From NCBI RefSeq assembly GCF_008929045.1, contig NZ_VFAH01000006.1, forward strand, positions 242,714-306,713: 64,000 nt of DNA, given 5' to 3'. Position numbers and translations under genes: made by a program. Origin of the DNA: Noviherbaspirillum aerium. Lineage in GTDB: Bacteria > Pseudomonadota > Gammaproteobacteria > Burkholderiales > Burkholderiaceae_D. How positions within the stretch are numbered: position 1 is the stretch's first letter; each line of letters begins with the position of its first letter. Shown here piece by piece: positions 37,162 through 46,610 of this stretch. Under the pieces are notes generated by a model that did no database searches, was not told the DNA's origin, and saw only the letters and a program-made list of their open reading frames with translations.

Positions 37162-37263
37162 AGAGCGTCTATCAAAATGACGATGGCAATACGCGCCGAT
37201 GGAGACAGTACAGACGTACGGAGAGGAGGTGTAATGCGGCAAGCGGCATTTTGATAGACGCTC
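37162..37263. mobile_element. MITE-like inverted-repeat element, copy 2 (102 bp)
   Basis: Ends AGAGCGTCTATCAAAATG and its near-complement (17 bp perfect). The interior matches copy 1 at 23621 apart from an extra block of about 17 bases. It lies 20 bases past the stop of the 956-residue gene. Confidence 0.75.
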
Positions 37264-37283
37264 GTGGCTTGAACGCCTCTCCA

Positions 37284-40154
37284 TCAACTTGAGGTGCGCA
37301 GAGGAACCGTTACGCCGATATCGCCATACACGCTGGTCTTTTTGAAATAGGCCCGCAACTCGTCAAAGGCTTCATTGGTACGTTCGTTCCAGTATTCAAT
37401 GCCAACGCCTCCATTCCTGTTGAATAACGAGCGATAACTGAATTCATCGCTTTCTGCAAGTGAGCCGTTTTCCCCCATGCCGAGCTGAAGAAGCCTGTTC
37501 AACGCTTTGGCCACCGTGTGGCATTCTTCCATCTGATGACCGCCATTGTAGGTCGTCAGCATCGCCGTGGCTTTCCAAATAGCGTCGGCATCAATTCTAA
37601 ACCCCTCTCTCTTTGCGACCGATGTCGCGAAAAGGACTATGTTTGTCACGCCGGATTCGTCACCGGCAAAGCGGCCACTGCGTTCAATTTGTGCAAAACG
37701 CGTCAACATCCGGTTGACTTCGCCGTCCGCGGACGCGTTACCTTGCTCGTGCTCTTCACTACGTTGAAGACCTGAAAAGTCGGGTTTAAAATGATTGATG
37801 GGACGAACGCTTTCTGACATCCATTCTTCCTGAACTGCGGCAGGATGATGCAAAAGCGTGGTGCCGGCATATCGTGTGCGCGTCATTCGTTCGGACCCCA
37901 TATCCATAAAGTCATCGGCTTCATCCAACATCCTGTTACGCGCTGAGTAGGTAATATTTCCTTCTGCATAACGCTGCCTTGCAAGTTTTCTGTACTCGTT
38001 CGGAGCGTCTTGAATATTGTCCAACCGTGTACGCCGCATTTTCACCGTGGTGTCGTAGTGGTTATTGCAATCGTCCAGCCAAGGCAAATGTCGAGGGAAA
38101 GAGACGAAGGCACGATTTACCAGGTAAGGTATTGCAATGCAGTCCAAGCCGCTGGTTTTGGGGGTATCGAGATAATTGAAGAGAGTGATTAATGCCTCCC
38201 TTGCTGTCGTCGCATTGACAAATGCGGTCAGCGCAGGCAAACCGCCAAACCAGTGCCAGCGCTTTTTCCGCACATTCGCGTGCACAGCGAGTATGCACTG
38301 ACGATCAAGATCCGTAAGATTGTTGCGGTCAGGAACAATTACACTGGATAACCAACGACCAAGCTCATGCACGGAATCGAGAATTCCTTGATGGGGTGTC
38401 CTGATTGCTGAATGAACCAGGAGAACGTCATAAGCCCGCCCATAGGGGTTGTCATGCAATCTCGTCGCATTTAATGCAAATCGTTCTTTATCGGGAGAAG
38501 GAAGTTGCGACGAAAGCATTCGGGCAAATGCAGCCAACTCATCCCGTCCATTTCGCTCGCATATCTCAGCCGCTGTGGCAAAGAACTCCCTGGTGTGCCC
38601 GATCCTTAAATCTTGTGCCAGCCAATAATCTCTTGCCTGTGTCTGCAGTGTCCGGATGTCTCCCGTCTGTAGATCAACACCGTGGCGTGCATGATCGGCG
38701 ATTACATCATCGAGTGCGGTAAGCCAGTGCGCAAGGCAATCCGATGGCATGCGCGGCGCCTCGCGGGGCGCCATGAATGCAGCTTCGATCTGTTTTCCAT
38801 TAACGGACCCGAGCTTTGCCAAATGATAACTAACGGTGTGCACGATACGTTGAGCTGCCGCGCCGGCAAGCTCGTTGCCATGGTTAGTCTCGAGCATTTC
38901 CACAGCCTGATGAATGTACCGGCGAATCTCACTTTGCAGCGGAGGCTTGTACTCATGCAGTGTATTGACAAGAACCGAACGAAATTCCTGGCATGCAAGC
39001 CTGCGTGCCCGGGCTCTCAATTCCATACCGGCCTCGTGCAATAAGCCGCGAAATGCGCCGGGATCGCTATAGCTGTCCGGATTGCGGTTCATGTCTTCGA
39101 TGGCCTGTCGAAGTAATATATTCGGAAGGCTCGAAGCTTCGGGCTGAAAAAAATCGAGAATGTTCTGCAGAAGCTCCAGCCTCTCTCGCGTATTCACCAC
39201 TCCTCCGTTGATCCGTTGCACAAGAGGAGATGATTCTGAATTGGAGAGAAAGGCATTCAGCGTGTCGTCCAGCATGAGTCTAATCTTCATGCTACCTTCG
39301 CTATCAATCTCCGGAACGCCGATGAGCGCGGTTTGGGAAGACATTTCTTTATCCGCAAAGAGGGCGATGAGGTCAACCACGGAGGGGCGCTCTCCTATTT
39401 CATTTTCCAAACGGCGCCGCACGTTCAGTCCCCTGACATGTGCGGCAAGTGCCGCCCTCTGCAGCGGTGAAAATACTTTCCCTATCGCCTCGCTAGGCAG
39501 TATCACCTTTTCGACACAACCGTTATTCACGTTTCTGACAAACAGAAGATCGATAAGCTTGCTGTCGATGACTACAGGAATGGCCAACGCTTCCTGATGC
39601 GTTTTCAGTCCTGCATGCTGACCGATTCCCGCGCCCCGACTTGGAGTACCTTGCTTGGCGATGGAAAGCTTTTCCCGTTCGTCAATTTCAACCCACTTGA
39701 CCACATCAACCTGCCTCTTGCGCTCGTCGTAGCCGAACAAGAGTGTGATACGTCGATTCTCGACCATCTTTTCAACAAAGCGGTATTTCAGTTTTTCATT
39801 AAGGCCAACCGCCTTGACAACCGATACTGCGATAACTGGCCCCACGACGCCTGTTCTCTGGAATTCGGAGATGATGGATCTGGCTGTTGCGAATGGTCTT
39901 GTCCCACGCAATCGAGATTCGAGATCACGTGAAATCGTACAGCCGAGACGGAAATCGGAGAAGGTTGAAATTTCCTGCCGATGCAGTGCGTTGAACAATC
40001 GATCCCGGGATCCAGCTGAGGAATGAAAATGCCTGCCATGCGATTCTCCCGCCAGCGGCTGGGGAGCACTCGACGCTTGTGTTTGTGGCGCGGGGAATGC
40101 TGTCGAATGATGGGAAGCGTGAATGACTGGGGCTGTTACAGTAAATCGATGCAT
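37284..40154 (-). CDS. 956-residue orphan protein, candidate type III effector
   Basis: Large, mostly helical, soluble protein with no domain I recognise. ATG 40154 is used (a TTG at 40163 is in frame). The first 35 residues lack acidic amino acids and are rich in Ser, His, Pro and Ala, fitting a type III secretion signal. A hrp-box match lies 59 bases upstream. The C-terminal 200 residues contain Cys/His/Gly-rich stretches (for example YNGGHQMEECHTV) that could be catalytic, but this is speculation. No membrane segments. Stands alone between a MITE copy and the LysR gene. Confidence 0.75.
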   Translation of the reverse strand: MHRFTVTAPVIHASHHSTAFPAPQTQASSAPQPLAGESHGRHFHSSAGSRDRLFNALHRQEISTFSDFRLGCTISRDLESRLRGTRPFATARSIISEFQRTGVVGPVIAVSVVKAVGLNEKLKYRFVEKMVENRRITLLFGYDERKRQVDVVKWVEIDEREKLSIAKQGTPSRGAGIGQHAGLKTHQEALAIPVVIDSKLIDLLFVRNVNNGCVEKVILPSEAIGKVFSPLQRAALAAHVRGLNVRRRLENEIGERPSVVDLIALFADKEMSSQTALIGVPEIDSEGSMKIRLMLDDTLNAFLSNSESSPLVQRINGGVVNTRERLELLQNILDFFQPEASSLPNILLRQAIEDMNRNPDSYSDPGAFRGLLHEAGMELRARARRLACQEFRSVLVNTLHEYKPPLQSEIRRYIHQAVEMLETNHGNELAGAAAQRIVHTVSYHLAKLGSVNGKQIEAAFMAPREAPRMPSDCLAHWLTALDDVIADHARHGVDLQTGDIRTLQTQARDYWLAQDLRIGHTREFFATAAEICERNGRDELAAFARMLSSQLPSPDKERFALNATRLHDNPYGRAYDVLLVHSAIRTPHQGILDSVHELGRWLSSVIVPDRNNLTDLDRQCILAVHANVRKKRWHWFGGLPALTAFVNATTAREALITLFNYLDTPKTSGLDCIAIPYLVNRAFVSFPRHLPWLDDCNNHYDTTVKMRRTRLDNIQDAPNEYRKLARQRYAEGNITYSARNRMLDEADDFMDMGSERMTRTRYAGTTLLHHPAAVQEEWMSESVRPINHFKPDFSGLQRSEEHEQGNASADGEVNRMLTRFAQIERSGRFAGDESGVTNIVLFATSVAKREGFRIDADAIWKATAMLTTYNGGHQMEECHTVAKALNRLLQLGMGENGSLAESDEFSYRSLFNRNGGVGIEYWNERTNEAFDELRAYFKKTSVYGDIGVTVPLRTSS

Positions 40155-40212
40155 GACATCCAACTCTTTTAAAAATAAGCGGCAGGATCGAGGGTGTTGA
40201 TAAGCGATGCGA

Positions 40213-40240
40213 TAGGTGGCGGGTCAGACGAATTAGTTCC
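40213..40240 (-). promoter_or_regulatory. hrp-box-like promoter for the 956-residue gene
   Basis: On the minus strand: GGAACT (40240-40235), 15 bases, CCACCTA (40219-40213). One mismatch to GGAACC-N15/16-CCACNNA. Confidence 0.6.
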
Positions 40241-40420
40241 ATCGAAATGCAGCACGTCGCTGCGCTTGTAGTTCAAAAATTCCTGGTAGCGCGCTAGCTG
40301 GATAAGTCGAGTTTGTGAAGGCAAATGCGGGGAGAGCGTAATACCGAGGAAAAACTCACCTTCATGTCATTACAAATCAGGTGGGTGGGAGTTGAGTAAG
40401 CTGTCAGGCGCGGAAAACCA

Positions 40421-41338
40421 TCAACCGCCATCGCGCGGCGCCGTGGCGATCCTGCGCAGTTCCTCGACCAGCTTCGCCGCCGGGCCCGGCAGCAGTCCTT
40501 CGCGGCGGCGAAATGCGGTGAGCGTGCGCTCGGCGTGAGCGCCCGCTATCGGCAGGGCGTCGATCAGCTCCGCCCTGCGTTCGACTTCGTACATCGGCGC
40601 CGGCATCCAGCTGAGAAAGCCGGCATTGATCACCAGGCTCTTGAGCACGACGATGGACCGGGTCTCGACCACAATGTTCGGCAGGCCAAGCCCGTGCCGG
40701 CGGAACATGCGGCGCATGTCTTCATAGGGCGCGGTGCCGCGCGGGACGATGACCCAGCGCTGTTCCAGCGTGTCGGCAAGGGCGAGCTCGGGCCGCCTCC
40801 TGAGTTCATGGCCGGCCGCCGCGACCACGTGGCTGGTGTCGGTCCAGCGGCAATCGGCAATCGCGCAGATGTCGTCGCTGTCTTCCATGTGGGTGCCGAG
40901 CGCAATGTCGATTTCATGCGTCACCAGTGCATCCGCCAGCCGGTCCCATACGCCTTCGACCACGTCGATCCGCAGGTTTGGCCAGCGAGTGAGCACTTGC
41001 TGGATTGCAAGCGGCAGGATGGAGCTGGCGATGCTGCCGATTGCTCCGACACGGATGGTGCCCTTGCTCAGGCCGCGCATGGCCTGGATTTCCTCGGTGG
41101 CGCGCAGCGCTTCCTGCTGCAGCAGGGTGGCGCGCGGCAGCAGCGCTTCGCCGAAGGCGGTCAACCGCATGCCCTTGGAATTGCGTTCGAACAAGGGCGC
41201 GCCCAGCTCGTCTTCCAGCCGCTTGACGATGCGGCTGAGCGCAGGCTGGGTGATATGCATGGCTTCCGCCGCCCGCCCCAGGCTGCCGTGGGTGGCGATG
41301 GCAAGGAAAGCGGTGATCTGTCGGCCGTCTAAAGTCAT
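40421..41338 (-). CDS. LysR-family transcriptional regulator
   Basis: A 305-residue LysR regulator: an N-terminal winged helix (AAEAMHITQPALSRIVKRLEDELG) and a two-lobed ligand domain. ATG 41338 gives the normal LysR start; the longer frame is leader. It is divergent from benzoylformate decarboxylase, so I infer that it activates that gene in response to an aromatic acid. Confidence 0.92.
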   Translation of the reverse strand: MTLDGRQITAFLAIATHGSLGRAAEAMHITQPALSRIVKRLEDELGAPLFERNSKGMRLTAFGEALLPRATLLQQEALRATEEIQAMRGLSKGTIRVGAIGSIASSILPLAIQQVLTRWPNLRIDVVEGVWDRLADALVTHEIDIALGTHMEDSDDICAIADCRWTDTSHVVAAAGHELRRRPELALADTLEQRWVIVPRGTAPYEDMRRMFRRHGLGLPNIVVETRSIVVLKSLVINAGFLSWMPAPMYEVERRAELIDALPIAGAHAERTLTAFRRREGLLPGPAAKLVEELRRIATAPRDGG

Positions 41339-41513
41339 ACCGCAATGTAATGACTTTGATTGAATAAAGCAATTCCGCAGCAAGTCTGGGTTTGACATAC
41401 TGGCAAGCGAAGAAGGAAATCCCTCTCCCGCACGCGGACGGGGGCAGGAGCGAGGGAGAGGGCATTAGCGCATGAAGTCTTGCCCGCCCTCACGCTTTGC
41501 TGCGTGCCCGGCT

Positions 41514-41552
41514 CCGGTGTGTGCTGCCGATACGGTCGGCAGCACACACCGG
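41514..41552. promoter_or_regulatory. 17-bp perfect inverted repeat between lysR and mdlC
   Basis: Arms CCGGTGTGTGCTGCCGA and its complement, with a 5-base loop, in the divergent intergenic region. It may be the LysR operator, a leader hairpin of mdlC, or a terminator-like structure. No T-run follows. Confidence 0.6.
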
Positions 41553-41653
41553 TGGTTGGCGAAACCCTGCCTTCACCCTGCTTGCGGAACGAAAGCTGTT
41601 ACCTGCTTTTACCCATTTTTCAGCCAGCACCTCCAACCCCGAGAACGCACTTC

Positions 41654-43279
41654 ATGTCCCCAGCCACCTCATCCACACCCTCTGCAACGCCAACGCCAGG
41701 CGCCTTCACCGTGCGCGATGCAGTCATCGACCTGCTGCGCCGCTTCGGCATGACGTCCATCTTCGGCAATCCCGGCTCGACCGAACTGCCGCTGTTCCGC
41801 AACTTTCCCGAAGATTTCCGTTATGTGCTCGGCCTGCAGGAATCGGTGGTGGTCGGCATGGCGGACGGCTATGCGCAGGCCAGCCGCAATGCGTCCTTCG
41901 TCAACCTGCATTCGGCTGCCGGGGTGGGCCATGCGATGGGCAACATCTTCACCGCGCACAAGAACCGCACGCCGATGGTGATCACCGCCGGCCAGCAGGC
42001 GCGCGCCATCCTGCCCTTTGACCCTTTCCTGTTTTCCGGGCAGGCAACCGAGCTGCCCAAGCCTTATGTGAAATGGAGCTGCGAACCGGCCCGCGCGGAA
42101 GACGTGCCGCTGGCCATCGCCCGCGCCTATTACATCGCGATGCAGGAGCCGCGCGGCCCGGTGCTGGTATCCATTCCCGCCGACGACTGGGATCGCCCCG
42201 CCGAACCGGTGCCGCATCGGGTGGTGAGCGCCTGCACGCGCCCCGACCCGGCGGTGCTCGATCAGGTCGGCAAGGCGCTCGATGCCAGCGCGCGGCCCGC
42301 CTTCGTGGTGGGTGCCGCCGTCGACCGCGGCGAGGCCTGGGACGCCGTGATCAAACTGGCCGAGCGCCACAATGCGCGGGTCTTCACCGCGCCGATGTCG
42401 GGGCGCTGTGGCTTTCCCGAAGACCATCGCCTGTTTGCCGGCTTCCTGCCGGCGATGCGCGAAAAGATCGTCGGCTTGCTGGCGCCGCATGACTTCATCC
42501 TTGTGATCGGCGCGCCAGCCTTCACCTATCACGTCGAAGGCTTCGGACCGCATGTGCCGCCCGGCGCGACGCTGTGCCAGCTGATCGAGGATCCGGCGAT
42601 CGCCGCCTGGACGCCGGACGGCACTTCCGTCGTCGGCAGCATCCGTCTCGGCGTGCAGGACCTGCTGCTGCGCGCCGCGCCGCCTTCACGGCCCGAGCCG
42701 GCATTGCGCACCCCGGCGCGCCGGGCCGAGCGGCCCGCGCCGGGCGGCCGCATGTCGGTCGCCTTCGCATTGCAGACGCTGGCCGAATTGCGGGCGCCGG
42801 ATTCCATCGTGGTGGAGGAAGCGCCGAGCTCGCGGCCGGTAATGCACAACTACCTGCCCATCCTGCGCAGCGAAACCTTCTATACGATGTGCAGCGGCGG
42901 CCTCGGCTACGGCTTGCCGGCAACGGTCGGCGTGGCCATGGTCAAGCGCGACCGCAAGGTGATCGGGCTGATCGGCGACGGTTCGGCGATGTATTCCATC
43001 CAGGGCTTGTGGAGCGCGGCGCAGATGAAGCTGCCGATCACCTTCATCATCCTGAAGAACCGCAGGTATGCCGCGCTGCAGGAATTCGCGGCGGTCTTCG
43101 GTTTCAAGGCGGACGAGAAACTGGAAGGCACCGACCTGCCCGATATCGATTTCGTGTCGCTTGCGCGGGGCCAGGGCTGCAACGGCATGCGCGTGGACAG
43201 GGCGGAAGACTTGCGCGACGTGCTGGCCGAAGCGCTGCGTTCACCGACGCCCGTGCTGGTGGAGATTGAGGTAGCCTGA
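41654..43279 (+). CDS. mdlC: Benzoylformate decarboxylase (ThDP-dependent)
   Basis: Decarboxylates benzoylformate to benzaldehyde and CO2 in mandelate-type aromatic catabolism. 541 residues with the three ThDP-enzyme domains. Active-site features of the family are present: GNPGSTELP, the Glu in GLQE, His in NLHSAAG, and the cofactor motif GDGSAMYSIQGLWSAAQ followed by ILKN. ATG 41654 is chosen from the family length. A related ThDP decarboxylase substrate cannot be excluded. Followed 76 bases later by a Bug receptor gene. Confidence 0.9.
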   Translation: MSPATSSTPSATPTPGAFTVRDAVIDLLRRFGMTSIFGNPGSTELPLFRNFPEDFRYVLGLQESVVVGMADGYAQASRNASFVNLHSAAGVGHAMGNIFTAHKNRTPMVITAGQQARAILPFDPFLFSGQATELPKPYVKWSCEPARAEDVPLAIARAYYIAMQEPRGPVLVSIPADDWDRPAEPVPHRVVSACTRPDPAVLDQVGKALDASARPAFVVGAAVDRGEAWDAVIKLAERHNARVFTAPMSGRCGFPEDHRLFAGFLPAMREKIVGLLAPHDFILVIGAPAFTYHVEGFGPHVPPGATLCQLIEDPAIAAWTPDGTSVVGSIRLGVQDLLLRAAPPSRPEPALRTPARRAERPAPGGRMSVAFALQTLAELRAPDSIVVEEAPSSRPVMHNYLPILRSETFYTMCSGGLGYGLPATVGVAMVKRDRKVIGLIGDGSAMYSIQGLWSAAQMKLPITFIILKNRRYAALQEFAAVFGFKADEKLEGTDLPDIDFVSLARGQGCNGMRVDRAEDLRDVLAEALRSPTPVLVEIEVA

Positions 43280-43355
43280 CCGGCTGCAGCATCGACCGAT
43301 ACAAGACTTGCGACAACATATAAATACCAAGACCCGAGGACACAAGGAGAGAGAC

Positions 43356-44336
43356 ATGATATCGAAAACCAGAAGAACCGCACTGGCACTGATCGCCGCA
43401 GCCGCTCTCGGATGCGCGCCGGCGCTGGCCAAGGATGCCTATCCGGCCAAGCCTATCAAGATCATCGCGCCGTTCGCGCCGGGCGGCGTGGCCGATGTAA
43501 TGGCGCGGCTGATCGGCGAACGGCTGTCGAAGTCGCTCGGCCAGCCGGTGATCGTGGAGAACCGGCCGGGCGCGGGCGGCAACGTGGGCGCGGACGTGGT
43601 GGCGAAATCGGCGCCCGACGGCTATACGCTGCTGATGACATCGGCAGGCATCCTCTCGATCAACGGCAGCCTGTACTCCAAGCTCAGCTTCGACCCGGCG
43701 ACCAGTTTCGCGCCGGTGACCATGGTGGCCGACATGCCGATGGTGCTGGTGGTGAACAATGCCGTCGAAGCCAGGACCCTGCCTGAATTCATCGCCTATG
43801 CGAGGAAGAATGACGGCAATATCTTCTTCAGCTCGCCGGGCAACGGCACCACGCCGCATCTCGGCGCCGAGCTGTTCCAGCGGGCGGCGAATGTGAAGCT
43901 TACGCATGTGCCGTACAAGGGCGGAGCGGAATCCCTGACCGCCATCGTTTCGGGACAGGTCACCGGCGCCATCGAAACGCCGCCGTCGGTGATTTCGCAG
44001 ATGAAGTCGGGCAAGATCAGGCCGATCGCGGTGGCGGGGCCGCGCCGCCTGGAACAATTGCCTGACGTGCCGACGATGAGCGAAGCCGGCGTGAAGGATG
44101 CGGAAGTGCTGTCCTGGTTCGGCATCGTCGCGCCGGCGAAGACGCCGTCCGACATTGTCGATGTGCTTCACAAGGAGACCGCGAAAATCCTGAAGGACCC
44201 GGAAGTGGTGCAGAAGCTGGCCGCGCTCGGCACGCGCGCCGACGGCTCGGGCCCCGCGGAATTCGACCGCTTCATCAAGAGCGAACGCAGCAAGTGGGAT
44301 CGCATCATCAGGCAGGCGAATATCAAGATGGAGTGA
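43356..44336 (+). CDS. Bug/TctC-family tripartite tricarboxylate receptor
   Basis: A 326-residue periplasmic solute receptor. Sec signal (ALALIAAAALGCAPALA) then the TctC hallmark YPAKPIKIIAPFAPGG and VENRPGAGGNVGAD. The gene has a good AAGGAGAGAG ribosome site. No TctAB permease genes are near; orphan Bug receptors are common in this order and can act as sensors or share permeases. Probably binds the substrate degraded by the decarboxylase. Confidence 0.92.
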   Translation: MISKTRRTALALIAAAALGCAPALAKDAYPAKPIKIIAPFAPGGVADVMARLIGERLSKSLGQPVIVENRPGAGGNVGADVVAKSAPDGYTLLMTSAGILSINGSLYSKLSFDPATSFAPVTMVADMPMVLVVNNAVEARTLPEFIAYARKNDGNIFFSSPGNGTTPHLGAELFQRAANVKLTHVPYKGGAESLTAIVSGQVTGAIETPPSVISQMKSGKIRPIAVAGPRRLEQLPDVPTMSEAGVKDAEVLSWFGIVAPAKTPSDIVDVLHKETAKILKDPEVVQKLAALGTRADGSGPAEFDRFIKSERSKWDRIIRQANIKME

Positions 44337-44435
44337 GATGGGGTCAGCGGCCCGGGGCGAAAACCCCGAGCACGGCTTGCTGCATGCCTGCAGCCTGCAT
44401 GCGCGCCGGAGCGCCGGAGAATGTTGGAAATACTG

Positions 44436-44471
44436 AATGCATGAAGCCCGCCATGACGGGCTTCATGCATT
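44436..44471. terminator. Bidirectional hairpin between convergent genes
   Basis: Perfect 15-bp stem (AATGCATGAAGCCCG and complement) with a 6-base loop, between the Bug gene and the convergent DUF4382 gene. T-runs are weak on both sides, but the position fits a shared terminator. Confidence 0.65.
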
Positions 44472-44574
44472 TGTGCGGGCTTGCGGCGGTGGGCTGCCGA
44501 GTAGAGCCATGCGCGATGCATCAAACCGGCGAGGGCATGTTGCCATCCCTGCCCTGCCGGTGCTTGCGGCGGGC

Positions 44575-45801
44575 TTACTTCAGGCTGAAGTCGACGCCGG
44601 TGCGGCTCGCAGTCGAGATATCGACCGAAGCACTGGTCTGCGGGGCATAGCCGTTGGCGCCGGCTTCCACCGCGTACCTGCCGGTTCCCGGCACGGTGTT
44701 GGTTTGCGCAGTCAGCGTGACAGGCTGCGTTGCATCATACCTGCCGAGCAGGGGCGGCACGGTCGGCAGATTGGCAAGGCTGTACACCCCTGTTGCCACT
44801 TCCGCGCCCTGGTACTTGATGGTTACGGTGGGTCCGTTGGCGAAACTCTGCCTGGCGGCCACATAGGCGTTTTCCGTGGCACTGGCCGGCGTGAGCGTGA
44901 CCGTGCCGCTGATGGAGCCGGGCGGCGTGGCGGCTGTCACAAGCTTGATCGGCGCGGTGCTGGTGGAAACGGCCACGGTGCTGGTTGCCGAGGCGACCGG
45001 AACGGCGGCGATGACGGCCGCGGCGCGGGCATCGGACGTCAGCACGACATCGTAGCTGCCAGGTTCCATGCGGGCCAGATAGAACTCGCCGGTGCTGGCA
45101 TTCGGCACGGTCGAGCGGATGATGACGCCATTCTGCTGCGCGGTGACCATGGTGCCGGAGCCGAGCGTCGCCGGATCGATGACGCCCCTGATGCCGTTGA
45201 GGACGGCCGGGATCACCGAGACCACCGGCTTGAGCGCATAGGCGCCGTTGCCCTTCCTGACCACGGATTTGCAGGCATCGAAATCAAGCACGACGTCGGC
45301 CAGCTGGCCGCTCGCGACATCGAAATTGCCTGTCAGCTTGATGCCGCTCTGCGCGGCGCTCGGCGTTTCCAGCGCCACCTCGGTACCGGTGGTTGACGGC
45401 ACGACGGAATTTGCCGGACGCGCACCTGCGGCGCCAGCGTTGGTATCGAGCACGAGGCGCAGCTGCGTGTAGCGCCCCGCCGGCAATGCCGCCTGACCGA
45501 GTTCTTCGAGTACGCCGTTGGTCAGATTGAGCAGATTGATCTTGCGCGCCGGCGACAGCGTGATGTCGGTCCAGCCGCTGTCGTTTTCGGCGGCATTGCT
45601 GCTTTGATGAATACGCACTTTGCTGACGGTCACGTTGACCGCGTCATAGCCGCACGCAGGCGCATCGGTCATCGACACGCGCAGGGTGCCGGCGGTTTGC
45701 GACACGGGAGCGCCATCGCCGCCTCCGCCGCCGCAGGCGCTTAGCAATCCTGCCAAGGCGATCAGTGAAATCCCGGAGTTAAGAGTTGGCCGTTTTTGCA
45801 T
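44575..45801 (-). CDS. DUF4382-domain lipoprotein
   Basis: A 408-residue lipoprotein with lipobox LSAC followed by a Gly run, so it is likely membrane-anchored. Residues about 38-185 match DUF4382 (GTLRVSMTDAPACGYDAVNVTV start); the rest resembles repeated beta-sandwich modules of the carboxypeptidase-regulatory type (GSISGTVTL). Function unknown, probably cell-surface or periplasmic. Confidence 0.85.
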   Translation of the reverse strand: MQKRPTLNSGISLIALAGLLSACGGGGGDGAPVSQTAGTLRVSMTDAPACGYDAVNVTVSKVRIHQSSNAAENDSGWTDITLSPARKINLLNLTNGVLEELGQAALPAGRYTQLRLVLDTNAGAAGARPANSVVPSTTGTEVALETPSAAQSGIKLTGNFDVASGQLADVVLDFDACKSVVRKGNGAYALKPVVSVIPAVLNGIRGVIDPATLGSGTMVTAQQNGVIIRSTVPNASTGEFYLARMEPGSYDVVLTSDARAAAVIAAVPVASATSTVAVSTSTAPIKLVTAATPPGSISGTVTLTPASATENAYVAARQSFANGPTVTIKYQGAEVATGVYSLANLPTVPPLLGRYDATQPVTLTAQTNTVPGTGRYAVEAGANGYAPQTSASVDISTASRTGVDFSLK

Positions 45802-46105
45802 GTCATCATCCCTTTGTTGAAATTTTCACTACATGAACAGCGTGAAGCTGTTTGCAGCGCGGGAGTGAATCTAGCGGGGAAGGAGTTTCCGACTGTAGAA
45901 GTTTTTCTAACGGTTACACTTCTGACGGCGCGCTGATCACAGCAATGACACCGCGCTGCTGCATTCCCGTCCGTAGCGCCCGAATGGAGGAGCCACCCAT
46001 CCAACCCGGGCCGTATCGATCCTGCAAGCAACTTCCAAAAAACCTGTAGTTTCGCTTCCGTTTTTCCCGCTTTTCTTCAAGCGGGCTTCCGCTAATGTGT
46101 TGCAT

Positions 46106-46124
46106 AGTTAATTGACAATTAACT
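46106..46124. promoter_or_regulatory. 19-bp perfect palindrome upstream of uspA
   Basis: AGTTAATTG-A-CAATTAACT, 63 bases before the UspA start. Its form is typical of a dimeric repressor site (for example MarR/TetR types). Regulator unknown. Confidence 0.5.
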
Positions 46125-46187
46125 CGATGTAGAGGCGCCACCGACAACTGGAATACATGTCTTCATCCATTCACGCTTGGAGGAAAT

Positions 46188-46610
46188 ATGAAAGTTCTCA
46201 TTGCCCTTGATGGCAGCGACTGCTCCCGTCTTGTACAGGAATACCTGACCGCGCATCCGGAATTATTTGCCGTGCATCATGATTACATGGTGCTTCATGT
46301 CGTGCCGGACGTGCCGCCGCATGCCGCGGCGGTCGTGGGCAAGGAGACCGTGGCCAATTACTACCGGGATGAAGCCGAGCAGGTTCTCAATCCCGCCCGG
46401 CAGTTTTTCGAGGAGAGCGGGTACAAGGTCAAGACGCAATACCGGCATGGCCATTCCGCCGAAATCATTGCGGAGACGGCGACCAGGGATGGATACGACC
46501 TGATCGTGATGGGCTCGCACGGACATACCGCCCTGGGCAACCTGGTGATGGGTTCGGTAACGGCCAAGGTTCTCGCCCATTGCAAGACGCCGGTGCTGAT
46601 CGTGCGCTGA
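46188..46610 (+). CDS. Universal stress protein, UspA family
   Basis: A 140-residue cytosolic stress protein of the ATP-binding group: the C-terminal G-2x-G-9x-G(S/T) motif is intact (GSHGHTALGNLVMGS). Preceded by GGAGG and a palindromic operator candidate. It is followed by a TerC family gene on the same strand after a tandem repeat. Confidence 0.92.
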   Translation: MKVLIALDGSDCSRLVQEYLTAHPELFAVHHDYMVLHVVPDVPPHAAAVVGKETVANYYRDEAEQVLNPARQFFEESGYKVKTQYRHGHSAEIIAETATRDGYDLIVMGSHGHTALGNLVMGSVTAKVLAHCKTPVLIVR

